Source: an uncultured Lachnospiraceae bacterium (GTDB lineage: Bacteria > Bacillota > Clostridia > Lachnospirales > Lachnospiraceae). From it: a stretch of 17,030 bases of DNA. The DNA is taken from positions 1-17,030 of the forward strand of contig CAJTLD010000058.1 of assembly GCA_910577065.1 (NCBI GenBank). Direction: 5' to 3'. Below the pieces are notes generated by a model. That model was not told the origin of the DNA. It made no database searches and saw only the letters and a program-made list of their open reading frames with translations. How positions within the stretch are numbered: position 1 is the stretch's first letter; each line of letters starts with the position of its first letter. The position numbers and the translations under genes were made by a program. Of the stretch, positions 8,358 to 14,756 are shown piece after piece.

Positions 8358-9095
8358 ATGGTTGAAAAGTTGTTGCATTTAGGGGATAAGACCGATATCC
8401 GTATGGTACAGCAGGCAGAGCGGCAATCACAGACAGGCGTTTCGGCGCATATTTATAAAAGCCAGGTCAATGATATTACAAGTTCCGGTGAAATAGAGGT
8501 TACAATGCCCATTGAACAGGGAAAAGTCGTACTGCTTCCTTTGGGCGTCCGTTATGAATTTGTATTTTATACAAACGGGGGGCTTTACCATGGGATTGGG
8601 CGTATCAAAGAACGTTACAAGAAGGACAATATATACGTCCTGCTGATTGAATTGCAGTCCCAGCTGGAAAAATTCCAGAGAAGGGAGTATTACCGTTTTC
8701 CGTGCCTGATGGATATCCTGTTTTATCAGATTTCCCCGGAGGATGCCAAACGAATGCCGGCGGATCGGCTTTTACAGCAGTTCCGTGAAGACGGATCCGC
8801 TAAAGACGCCCAAAAACAGGCGATGCTTTTGGATTTGAGCGGCGGCGGCGCGAGGTTTATCGGAAAAGACGTTTTGGAGAGGGACAGCTATATTTTGATG
8901 GTGATAAGGCTTAGTACCAGCAGTATGGATAAGCAGTATTTTATAAAAGGCCATGTGCTTTCTTCTGAGGAAGCAGAAAACCGCTGGGGCAAGATTGAAA
9001 CACGTGTACAGTTTATTTTCCATGACAATCAGATGCAGGAAGAAATCATCCGCTATATTTTTGAGGAAGAAAGAAGAGGCAGGAGAAAAATCTAG
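8358..9095 (+). CDS. YcgR/YpfB-like PilZ-domain c-di-GMP receptor
   Basis: A 245-residue soluble protein with a YcgR-type N-terminal domain (about 1-105) and a C-terminal PilZ domain (about 106-237). The c-di-GMP binding signature is intact: RxxxR at R109-R113 (RREYYRF) and DxSxxG at D159-S161-G164 (DLSGGGARF). About 45 residues lie between the two motifs, more than in the simplest PilZ domains, with a polar insert near 128-154. YcgR/YpfB proteins slow the motor when c-di-GMP is high, acting on the stator or rotor. Its place between flhG and cheC, where Bacillus has cheB-cheA-cheW, supports a flagellar-brake role. The AAGGAGG site (8343-8349) overlaps the flhG stop, so the two are probably coupled. 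Confidence 0.88.
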   Translation: MVEKLLHLGDKTDIRMVQQAERQSQTGVSAHIYKSQVNDITSSGEIEVTMPIEQGKVVLLPLGVRYEFVFYTNGGLYHGIGRIKERYKKDNIYVLLIELQSQLEKFQRREYYRFPCLMDILFYQISPEDAKRMPADRLLQQFREDGSAKDAQKQAMLLDLSGGGARFIGKDVLERDSYILMVIRLSTSSMDKQYFIKGHVLSSEEAENRWGKIETRVQFIFHDNQMQEEIIRYIFEEERRGRRKI

Positions 9096-9118
9096 AAAAT
9101 GATAGTATGGAGGGAAGA

Positions 9119-9739
9119 ATGGGTAAATTTACATTAGAGCAGGTCAATGAAATGTACGTTGACGTTTTAAGGGAGATTGGAAACATCGGGGCAGGGAATG
9201 CAACGACAGCAATCGCATCCATGCTGGGGATACGGCTTGACATGAGCGTGCCAAAGGTCGAACTGTTGGAGGTTTCACAGCTTGGCTCTGCCATTTGCCC
9301 TGAAGATGAAACAATAGTGGGTATTTTTCTGGAAGTCCAGATAGATATCGAAGGCAGCATGATGTTTTTGCTGAAAATGGATTCCGCACAGTTTTTGGTA
9401 AATAAGCTGATGGGACGCGACGGGGATCTCAAGGAAGAATTTGACGAGATGGATTTGTCTGCATTAAAAGAAATCGGCAATATCATCGCAGCATCTTACC
9501 TGAATGCGCTGTCAAGCCTGACGGGGCTTGTTATTTCACCGTCTATCCCTTATATTGCAGTTGATATGGCGGCGTCTATTTTGAGTGTTCCGGCAATCCA
9601 GTTTGGGCAGTTTGGAGATAATGCGCTGCTGATTCAGACTGAATTTGGGGACGACATTATGATCAATGGTTATTTTATCCTGATGCCGGAACAGGATTCT
9701 TATGATAAAATATTAACAGCGCTTGGGTTATCAATATAA
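9119..9739 (+). CDS. cheC: CheY-P phosphatase CheC
   Basis: CheC dephosphorylates CheY-P and binds CheD, closing the adaptation feedback loop. From the ATG at 9119 it has 206 residues. Both active-site copies of the family consensus (D/S)-x3-E-x2-N-x22-P are exact: D15, E19, N22, P45 in DVLREIGNIGAGN, and S114, E118, N121, P144 in SALKEIGNII. An in-frame ATG at 9107 would add four residues, but GGAGGG at 9109-9114 overlaps that codon and sits 4 nt before 9119, so 9119 is chosen. The protein has two pseudo-symmetric halves and no FliY-type switch-binding extension. cheD follows 10 bp later. Confidence 0.94.
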   Translation: MGKFTLEQVNEMYVDVLREIGNIGAGNATTAIASMLGIRLDMSVPKVELLEVSQLGSAICPEDETIVGIFLEVQIDIEGSMMFLLKMDSAQFLVNKLMGRDGDLKEEFDEMDLSALKEIGNIIAASYLNALSSLTGLVISPSIPYIAVDMAASILSVPAIQFGQFGDNALLIQTEFGDDIMINGYFILMPEQDSYDKILTALGLSI

Positions 9740-9749
9740 GGAGAGGAAA

Positions 9750-10235
9750 ATGAGCAAGGTTATAAAAGTAGGTATGGCGGATCTGAATATATGTAAGTCA
9801 CCTGATATTATAACAACTTTAGGACTTGGTTCCTGCATAGGCCTGACTTTATATGATCCGGTTACAAAAATTGGCGGTATGGTGCATTATATGCTGCCGG
9901 ACAGCACACAGATGAGAAACAACAGCAATATTGCCAAATTTGCTGATACAGGAATTGACGAACTTTTAAAGCGCGTGCTTCGGGCAGGGGCGAACCGGAC
10001 GCGTCTGGTCGCTAAGATTGCCGGCGGGGCAAAGATGTTCTCGGTAAGCGGAAGTTCGAATGTGAGCAATATCGGGGAACGGAATGCGCTTGCTGCAAAA
10101 GAGAAATTAAGGCAGTTAAGGATTCGGCTGATTGCGGAAGATACAGGTTTAAATTACGGGCGTACCGTGGAATTGCATTGTGAAACAGGGGATTTTTATA
10201 TTAAGGCAATCGGCAAATTGGTAAAGAAAATATAA
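9750..10235 (+). CDS. cheD: Chemoreceptor glutamine deamidase CheD
   Basis: CheD deamidates glutamines on methyl-accepting chemoreceptors and enhances CheC phosphatase activity. The 161-residue product has the catalytic triad in order: T23 and C29 in TLGLGSCIG, and H46 in GGMVHYMLP. The C-terminal half has the conserved AKIAGGAKMF and the NIGERNALAAKEKL segment. The start at 9750 is favoured over an upstream in-frame TTG at 9723 inside cheC: AAGGAG at 9738-9743 is 6 nt away and the resulting N-terminus (MSKVIKVGMADLNI) fits the family. The ribosome site overlaps the cheC stop, consistent with coupled synthesis of the CheC-CheD pair. Confidence 0.95.
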   Translation: MSKVIKVGMADLNICKSPDIITTLGLGSCIGLTLYDPVTKIGGMVHYMLPDSTQMRNNSNIAKFADTGIDELLKRVLRAGANRTRLVAKIAGGAKMFSVSGSSNVSNIGERNALAAKEKLRQLRIRLIAEDTGLNYGRTVELHCETGDFYIKAIGKLVKKI

Positions 10236-10237
10236 AA

Positions 10238-10253
10238 CCTCTGATATTGGAGG
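10238..10253 (+). promoter_or_regulatory. Possible hairpin masking a ribosome-binding site
   Basis: CCTC at 10238-10241 can pair with GAGG at 10250-10253. Two inner T-G wobble pairs could extend the stem, leaving an ATAT loop. The 3' arm is the GGAGG ribosome site of the gene at 10262. The stem is short, so this is a weak candidate for translational damping and may be chance. Confidence 0.3.
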
Positions 10254-10261
10254 AAGCAGGG

Positions 10262-10546
10262 ATGAATACAAAATCAATACCGGCATGCCTGGCTTTGGTC
10301 GCCGGATTTGTAACATGTGTGATATCGTTTATACAGGGCGTGGATATTGTAGTTTTTGCAAAGAGATTTATTGTGGTATGCCTGATTTTTTTTGTAATCG
10401 GTACGATAGCCAGCGTGATAATTAATATGAATTTTAAAGAGATGGCCGCCGAGGAAGAGGAAACTCCAAAAGAAGAGGGGGATTCTCCCGCAGAAAACGA
10501 AGAGGAGCCGACAGACGGCGAAGCGGCCGGAGCAAAGAATGAATAG
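10262..10546 (+). CDS. Small two-helix membrane protein, function unknown
   Basis: I do not recognise this 94-residue protein. It shows two hydrophobic segments (about 7-24, IPACLALVAGFVTCVISF, and 36-55, FIVVCLIFFVIGTIASVIIN). They are separated by a short loop and followed by a very acidic, Glu-rich tail (about 60-94) that is probably disordered. If the Lys-bearing N-terminus is cytoplasmic, both ends would face the cytoplasm. The ATG at 10262 is preferred to a TTG at 10247 because GGAGG (10249-10253) is 8 nt upstream. It lies between cheD and the sigma-28 gene, in a close-packed run of motility genes, so a flagellar or chemotaxis role is likely but unproven. Confidence 0.8.
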   Translation: MNTKSIPACLALVAGFVTCVISFIQGVDIVVFAKRFIVVCLIFFVIGTIASVIINMNFKEMAAEEEETPKEEGDSPAENEEEPTDGEAAGAKNE

Positions 10547-10574
10547 TCTGCTATTATAGTAATGGGGGCTTGAG

Positions 10575-11339
10575 ATGAAGACAGCGGAAAGAGAAAAGTT
10601 ATGGGAAGCTTATCAAAAAAATCCGTCGCCGGAACTACGCGAGCAGATTATATTGGAGTATGCGCCGTTAGTTAAAATTGTGGCGGGCAGGCTAAGTATG
10701 TATTTGGGCTATAACGTGGAATATGACGATCTGGTAGGATATGGCATATTCGGGCTGATTGACGCGATTGATAAGTTTAATTCCCAGAAAGATGTAAAAT
10801 TTGAAACGTATGCAAGCCTTCGGATACGCGGGTCTATTTTGGATCAAATCCGCAAGATGGACTGGATTCCAAGAACCGTACGTCAGAAACAGAAAAAACT
10901 AGACGAAGCCATCAAACAGGTGGAAATGAGAACCGGCAAAAATGCCAGCGACGAAGAAATAGCGCAGGAAATCGGCATAACCGATGAAGAACTTTTGGTC
11001 TGGCAGTCTCAGCTTAAGATTACAAACGTTGTTTCACTGAACGAATATGTGGAACAGGGAAGCGAACCGGTTATGGACGCACGCTGCAATTCCCATTTTA
11101 TACAGCCGGAAGAAAAAATTCAGGAAAACGAACTTAAAAAAGTTTTAAAAGATACATTGGAACTGTTAACGGAGAAAGAGAGAAAAGTAATAGAGCTTTA
11201 TTATTATGAGGAGCTGACGTTAAAGGAAATCAGCAAAGTACTCGGCGTTTCCGAATCAAGGATTTCGCAGCTCCATACAAAAGCTCTGTTAAAAATGCGC
11301 AGAAAAATGGGCGGTTATATGGATATTGTTGTAGACTGA
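10575..11339 (+). CDS. fliA: RNA polymerase sigma factor for flagellar genes (sigma-28, FliA/SigD)
   Basis: A 254-residue sigma-28 of the FliA/SigD/WhiG group, which directs transcription of late flagellar and chemotaxis genes. Region 2 covers about 25-100 (EYDDLVGYGIFGLIDAIDKF, then FETYASLRIRGSILDQIRKM and DWIPRTVR). Region 3 covers about 105-165 and region 4 about 185-243, with the helix-turn-helix LTLKEISKVLGVSESRISQL at 215-234. The ribosome site is weak (GGGGG at 10564-10568). No gene for the anti-sigma factor FlgM is in the window. The gene sits after cheC-cheD, as sigD does in Bacillus. The Firmicute name sigD would be equally valid. Confidence 0.95.
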   Translation: MKTAEREKLWEAYQKNPSPELREQIILEYAPLVKIVAGRLSMYLGYNVEYDDLVGYGIFGLIDAIDKFNSQKDVKFETYASLRIRGSILDQIRKMDWIPRTVRQKQKKLDEAIKQVEMRTGKNASDEEIAQEIGITDEELLVWQSQLKITNVVSLNEYVEQGSEPVMDARCNSHFIQPEEKIQENELKKVLKDTLELLTEKERKVIELYYYEELTLKEISKVLGVSESRISQLHTKALLKMRRKMGGYMDIVVD

Positions 11340-11387
11340 GGATGCAACGGCAAACATGCTCTGGGATTGAGGGAAGGAGGTATGTAT

Positions 11388-12986
11388 ATGGAAAACAGAA
11401 ATGCTTATTTTAAACCGCTGATAAAAGACGGTATGCTTTTTTTGGATTTCTTCCCGGCGGAAGAAGGCGGAAAAGCATTGGATGCCAAAGAGGTGGTATC
11501 TTATCTGACAGGAGAGGGATATCATGAATATGACACAAGGGCGCTGAATCAGGCGGTTTCTTCTATGGTGCCGGAGCAGGTATTTGTCGGCCGGAGCAAG
11601 ACGGACGTGATACCTGAAAAGGCCATTGTTTCTTTGTCGCTTGACGCGATGCTTATCCGCTGTAAATTCTATCCCGCTTCGGATGGGGGGCGCGCGGTTA
11701 CGTTAGGCGACATACAGGATGAACTGGCACACAAAAAGGTGGTTTATGGCGTAGATGAAAATATGCTGAACCGGCTTATGGGGTACCGGGAGTATTGTAC
11801 GGAGTATCTGATTGGCAAAGGGACGCCGCCTGCGCTGGGCAGGGACGCCAAGATAGAATATTATTTTTCAACCAGCAAAAGCTTAAAACCCAAACATAAC
11901 GAAGACGGTTCCGTCAACTACCATGATTTAAACGTTATCAGTAAGGTAGAAGAAGGGCAGCTGATCGCGAAGCTGATTCCGGCGGTTCCCGGCAAGGCGG
12001 GACGGGATGTGCTTGGCTGCGAATTAAAGCCCAGGGAAGTGAAAGATTTAAAACTGTCCTTTGCAAATAATATCCGGGTATCGGAAGATGGGACGGAGTT
12101 GTATTCCGAAGTTACCGGACATGCATCTTTGGTGCAGGGCAAAGTCTTTGTTTCAAGCGTATATGAAGTTCCCGCAGATGTGGATAATTCGGTAGGGGAT
12201 ATCAATTATCCTGGCAATGTAAGTATAAAAGGCAATGTGAAAAGCGGGTTTATGATTTATGCAGAAGGGGATATTATGGTTGGCGGCGTTGTGGAAGGCG
12301 CGAAGCTTTATGCAGGCGGCCAGATTATCGTCCAGCACGGGATTCACGGTATGGGCAAAGGGGTTTTGTCGGCCAAAGGAAATGTGATTGCCAAATTTAT
12401 TGAAGGCGCAACCGTCAAGTCAGGCGGTTATGTGGAAACGGAATCCATTATCCAGAGCAATGTTTCCGCCAATACGGAGATCAATGTCAGCGGCGGGAAA
12501 GGATTTATCCGCGGCGGCAGCGTACGCGCAAGCAATAAAATCTCCGCGCGTATTATCGGCTCTGAGATGGGTACGGGCACTATTGTAGAGGTTGGCGTGG
12601 AGCCGGAAAAAATGGAGCATTACCAGCAGCTGCAGGAACAGGCAAAGGAAATCGGCAAAAAGATCGAAGTTATCCGTCCGATTCTTATCAATTACAGTGA
12701 AAAACTCAAAGCCGGCGTGAAATTGCCGCCGGATAAGACACATTTTATGAAAACGCAGGTTATGGCGCTTAAAACGCTGCAAGGGCAGCTTGCCCCGATT
12801 AATGAAGAAATTAATTCGATGCGTATGAGTTTTATGAGCGCGGTAAAAGCCAAAATAGAGGTACAGGGGATTATTTATGCCGGGGTCACCATAAAAATCT
12901 CGGAACTTTCCCTGACGACGAAAAACGAAAGGCAGTACTGCCAGTTCTTTAAAGGGGACGGGGAGATTAAGGTGGCGAACTTGTAA
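11388..12986 (+). CDS. fapA: FapA/DUF342 family flagellar assembly protein
   Basis: A 532-residue soluble protein of the DUF342 (flagellar assembly protein A) family. It has an N-terminal alpha/beta region (about 1-165), then a Gly/Val-rich beta-helix with repeated GNV-x-I-x-G-type turns (about 260-400, for example YPGNVSIKGNVKSGF, EGDIMVGGVVEGAKLYAGG). A helical coiled-coil segment follows (about 410-490, YQQLQEQAKEIGKKIEVIR) and a short terminal beta segment. FapA proteins are linked to flagellar assembly or polar placement; the exact biochemical role is poorly known. ATG 11388 is chosen because AAGGAGG (11374-11380) is 7 nt upstream; an ATG at 11382 is only 1 nt from it. It follows sigma-28 by 48 bp. 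Confidence 0.88.
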   Translation: MENRNAYFKPLIKDGMLFLDFFPAEEGGKALDAKEVVSYLTGEGYHEYDTRALNQAVSSMVPEQVFVGRSKTDVIPEKAIVSLSLDAMLIRCKFYPASDGGRAVTLGDIQDELAHKKVVYGVDENMLNRLMGYREYCTEYLIGKGTPPALGRDAKIEYYFSTSKSLKPKHNEDGSVNYHDLNVISKVEEGQLIAKLIPAVPGKAGRDVLGCELKPREVKDLKLSFANNIRVSEDGTELYSEVTGHASLVQGKVFVSSVYEVPADVDNSVGDINYPGNVSIKGNVKSGFMIYAEGDIMVGGVVEGAKLYAGGQIIVQHGIHGMGKGVLSAKGNVIAKFIEGATVKSGGYVETESIIQSNVSANTEINVSGGKGFIRGGSVRASNKISARIIGSEMGTGTIVEVGVEPEKMEHYQQLQEQAKEIGKKIEVIRPILINYSEKLKAGVKLPPDKTHFMKTQVMALKTLQGQLAPINEEINSMRMSFMSAVKAKIEVQGIIYAGVTIKISELSLTTKNERQYCQFFKGDGEIKVANL

Positions 12987-12989
12987 ACG

Positions 12990-13009
12990 GTACAGGCAGC
13001 TGCCTGTAC
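12990..13009. repeat. Perfect 20-bp palindrome after fapA
   Basis: The half-site GTACAGGCAG at 12990-12999 is followed directly by its exact reverse complement at 13000-13009. It starts 4 bp after the fapA stop. As RNA it would form a stem of about 8 bp. No T-tract follows, so it is not a classical terminator. It could be an mRNA stability or processing hairpin, or a dimeric protein site. Confidence 0.75.
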
Positions 13010-13017
13010 AGCGGAGC

Positions 13018-13031
13018 GCCCGGGTACGGGC
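13018..13031 (+). repeat. Second short inverted repeat in the fapA downstream gap
   Basis: GCCCG (13018-13022) and CGGGC (13027-13031) flank a GGTA loop, 8 bp after the palindrome at 12990. A competing longer-range pairing is possible between GCGCCC at 13016-13021 and GGGCGC at 13050-13055. No T-tract follows. The ribosome site of the next gene (GAGGTGG, 13067-13073) is outside both stems. Confidence 0.5.
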
Positions 13032-13077
13032 CGGAAGGATATGCGTGCAGGGCGCAGGAATGGTATGAGGTGGTAAA

Positions 13078-13395
13078 ATGGCAGTTGGACCGGTAACATT
13101 AAACGGAATGATACCAAGGACGCAGGATATGGGCGTGCTCAAGCAGCAGGAGGACAGCAAGCCTTTGGTAGAACAGCACAATATCCAGGCGCATATAAAA
13201 ACGCAGGAAAGCAGGCAGCTAAAGCAGGTAAACCATGCCGACGACGCGGATCAGCATGAAAAGCGTTACGATGCCAAAGAAAAAGGCAGCAATGAATACA
13301 AAGGGCAGCAGAAGAAAAAGAAGAAACCGGAAGAAAATGCGAAAAACAAAGCGGTATATATGCAGCAGGGCGGCCGTTTCGATATGAAAATATAG
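13078..13395 (+). CDS. Lys/Gln-rich hypothetical protein in the flagellar cluster
   Basis: I do not recognise a named family. The 105-residue product has a less charged start (MAVGPVTLNGMIPRTQDMGV), then a strongly charged, Lys/Gln/Glu/His-rich middle (about 21-92, with a run of six lysines or so near 79-83). It ends in a short motif, VYMQQGGRFDMKI. There is no signal peptide or membrane segment, and most of the chain is probably disordered. The start is supported by GAGGTGG at 13067-13073, 4 nt before the ATG. Both flanking gaps (91 bp and 46 bp) carry inverted repeats, unlike the tight spacing of the genes before. The conserved-looking ends may be binding peptides, which is inference only. 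Confidence 0.75.
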   Translation: MAVGPVTLNGMIPRTQDMGVLKQQEDSKPLVEQHNIQAHIKTQESRQLKQVNHADDADQHEKRYDAKEKGSNEYKGQQKKKKKPEENAKNKAVYMQQGGRFDMKI

Positions 13396-13422
13396 GTAAC
13401 AGAGAACCGATTGGGCTGTTAC
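13396..13422 (+). repeat. Inverted repeat between the 105-residue gene and the SwrB-like gene
   Basis: GTAACAG at 13396-13402 pairs perfectly with CTGTTAC at 13416-13422 around a 13-nt loop. It begins 1 bp after the upstream stop and ends 7 bp before the AAGGAGG of the next gene. No T-tract follows, so it is more likely a stability or processing hairpin than a terminator. Confidence 0.55.
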
Positions 13423-13441
13423 GGACGTTAAGGAGGCAGGC

Positions 13442-14134
13442 ATGACAGGAGTGGAGATTCTGTTACTGGTAATCGGAGTGGTATTTTACGTTGGCAGTTT
13501 CTTTCTGACCGAAAAATTAAGCCCCGGCGAGTTAAATAAAATCGGGGAATTGAGTAACGACGAGATCGAGAAAGTTATGGAGCGGGAACTGCAGAAAGCA
13601 GTTGGAGAGATTGAAGGCAGGGTAGAAGAAAAGGTTGAAGAGGTCATGATAAAATCCGAGCGTTCCATGGAAAAGGAATGCAATGAAAAGATTATGGCAA
13701 TCAGTGAATTTTCGGATACGGTTGTGGAAACCATAAACAAAACTCACAATGAAATCATGTTTCTTTACAGTATGTTAAACGACAAGCATACGGAACTGAC
13801 AAAATTTTCTGCTGAACTGCAGGAACTTGCAAATGATTTGGAGAAAAAAGACGAAAAACTCACAATGCATTTGACGCAGGCTGCGCCTGTAAGCGAAATC
13901 AAACCGGATCCGGCTGTCGAGCCGGAAGAGCTGCCCGTATCCAAAGAAAATACGGAGGAGAAGTTCCTGCCGAAAGAAGATTTTGCAGAATCAGAGGATG
14001 CAAACCACAACGCGGCGATTCTTTCGCTGCATAAAGAAGGGAAATCAAGCATTGATATTGCCAGGGAACTGGCTCTTGGCCTGGGCGAAGTGCAGTTAGT
14101 CATTGGATTGTATGAAGGGAAAAGAAAGAAGTGA
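13442..14134 (+). CDS. SwrB-like membrane-anchored coiled-coil protein (DUF6115 type)
   Basis: A 230-residue protein with one N-terminal membrane anchor (about 3-22, GVEILLLVIGVVFYVGSFFL). A long charged coiled coil follows (about 29-140, rich in Glu/Lys with heptad-like spacing), then a Pro/Glu-rich linker (145-188). The C-terminal module has a helix-turn-helix-like pattern (189-226, ILSLHKEGKSSIDIARELAL followed by GLGEVQLVIGLYEG). This order is that of Bacillus SwrB, encoded just after sigD, which activates the flagellar export apparatus. Here it lies two genes after sigma-28. AAGGAGG at 13430-13436 is 5 nt before the ATG. Homology to SwrB is inferred from architecture and context. The C-terminal module looks more like a protein-binding fold than a DNA-binding one. 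Confidence 0.75.
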   Translation: MTGVEILLLVIGVVFYVGSFFLTEKLSPGELNKIGELSNDEIEKVMERELQKAVGEIEGRVEEKVEEVMIKSERSMEKECNEKIMAISEFSDTVVETINKTHNEIMFLYSMLNDKHTELTKFSAELQELANDLEKKDEKLTMHLTQAAPVSEIKPDPAVEPEELPVSKENTEEKFLPKEDFAESEDANHNAAILSLHKEGKSSIDIARELALGLGEVQLVIGLYEGKRKK

Positions 14135-14700
14135 AGCTGAAATATTATCTGAGAGGGATTGGGATTGGAATCCTTGTAACAACGCTTATTTTTATGATTG
14201 TGATTTCCATACGCAAAAATGATTCCGGGCCGCAGGACGGTTTTGTGCCGGAGACGGAATCCAAAACAGTTGCGCAGGTGAATAAGGAGAGGCAGGAAGA
14301 TACACAGACTGCCCTTGTGGATACAGAGACGGAAACGGCGCCTCCTTTGGAAACGGAAACGCAGCAGACACAGCCGTTTGAAGGCGCCGGTTTAGATTTT
14401 CAGGATATGCCGGATGAAACGGAGGCAGACGAACCGGAGACAGGCGAGGCAGCGCCGGACGAACCGAACGTCGAGCCAAAGCCGCAGGAAAAAATACGCG
14501 TTGAAATCAGCGGAGGCCAGTATTCGGATGTGGTCTGTAAGAAGCTGGAGGAAGCAGGCCTGGTGGACAATGCCAAAGCATTTAACGATTTCCTCGTCCA
14601 AAAGGATTATGATAACTCCATTCTTCCGGGCGTATATGAAATTCCAAAGGGAGCTACTTATGAAGAAATTGCAGTTCTTTTGACTACCAAAGTAGAATAA
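14131..14700 (+). CDS. Membrane protein with MltG/YceG LysM-like domain, no catalytic domain
   Basis: The 189-residue product starts at GTG 14131, overlapping the preceding stop as GTGA, so translation is probably coupled. One membrane helix (about 9-27, GIGIGILVTTLIFMIVISI) is followed by a long acidic Thr/Glu/Pro-rich linker (about 30-120). A C-terminal domain of about 68 residues follows (IRVEISGGQYSDVVCKKLEE, AGLVDNAKAFNDFLV, ILPGVYEIPKGATYEEIAVL). This resembles the LysM-like subdomain of the lytic transglycosylase MltG/YceG. The catalytic domain, with its essential Glu, is absent: the protein ends exactly where that domain would begin. The domain would sit outside the membrane and may bind peptidoglycan near the flagellar base; that role is inferred. 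It could alternatively be a truncated mltG, but coupling and clean ends argue for a real short protein. Confidence 0.78.
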   Translation: MKLKYYLRGIGIGILVTTLIFMIVISIRKNDSGPQDGFVPETESKTVAQVNKERQEDTQTALVDTETETAPPLETETQQTQPFEGAGLDFQDMPDETEADEPETGEAAPDEPNVEPKPQEKIRVEISGGQYSDVVCKKLEEAGLVDNAKAFNDFLVQKDYDNSILPGVYEIPKGATYEEIAVLLTTKVE

Positions 14701-14721
14701 GCCCTGTTTTTTTAAAATTAC

Positions 14722-14750
14722 TTGACACTCTGTTGTTTCTGTGCTAAAGT
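14722..14750 (+). promoter_or_regulatory. Sigma-A-type promoter of the infC-rpmI-rplT operon
   Basis: The -35 box TTGACA (14722-14727, full consensus) is separated by 17 bp from TAAAGT (14745-14750). TG at 14742-14743 makes an extended -10. Transcription should start near 14757. It lies 21 bp after the last flagellar gene and separates the translation operon from it. Confidence 0.8.
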
Positions 14751-14756
14751 GTAATA

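Noticed and set aside
10236..10575. A sigma-28 promoter (TAAA-N15-GCCGATAA) in front of the small membrane protein or sigma-28 gene
   Set aside because: Reading the gaps by eye, I found no match close enough to the consensus.
12420..13181. Long open frame on the - strand (253 codons) across the fapA end and the following gap
   Set aside because: It is antisense to the FapA beta-helix and coiled-coil coding region, has a biased Cys/His/Arg-rich translation, no clear start signal and no known domain.
14707..14713. T7 tract as terminator of the flagellar cluster
   Set aside because: No stable GC-rich stem ends directly before it; the only candidate is a 4-bp stem 11 nt upstream overlapping the stop codon.
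14750..14755. TGTAAT as the -10 box of the infC promoter
   Set aside because: Its spacing to the TTGACA box would be 22 bp; TAAAGT at 14745-14750, with a 17-bp spacer and a TG extension, fits better.
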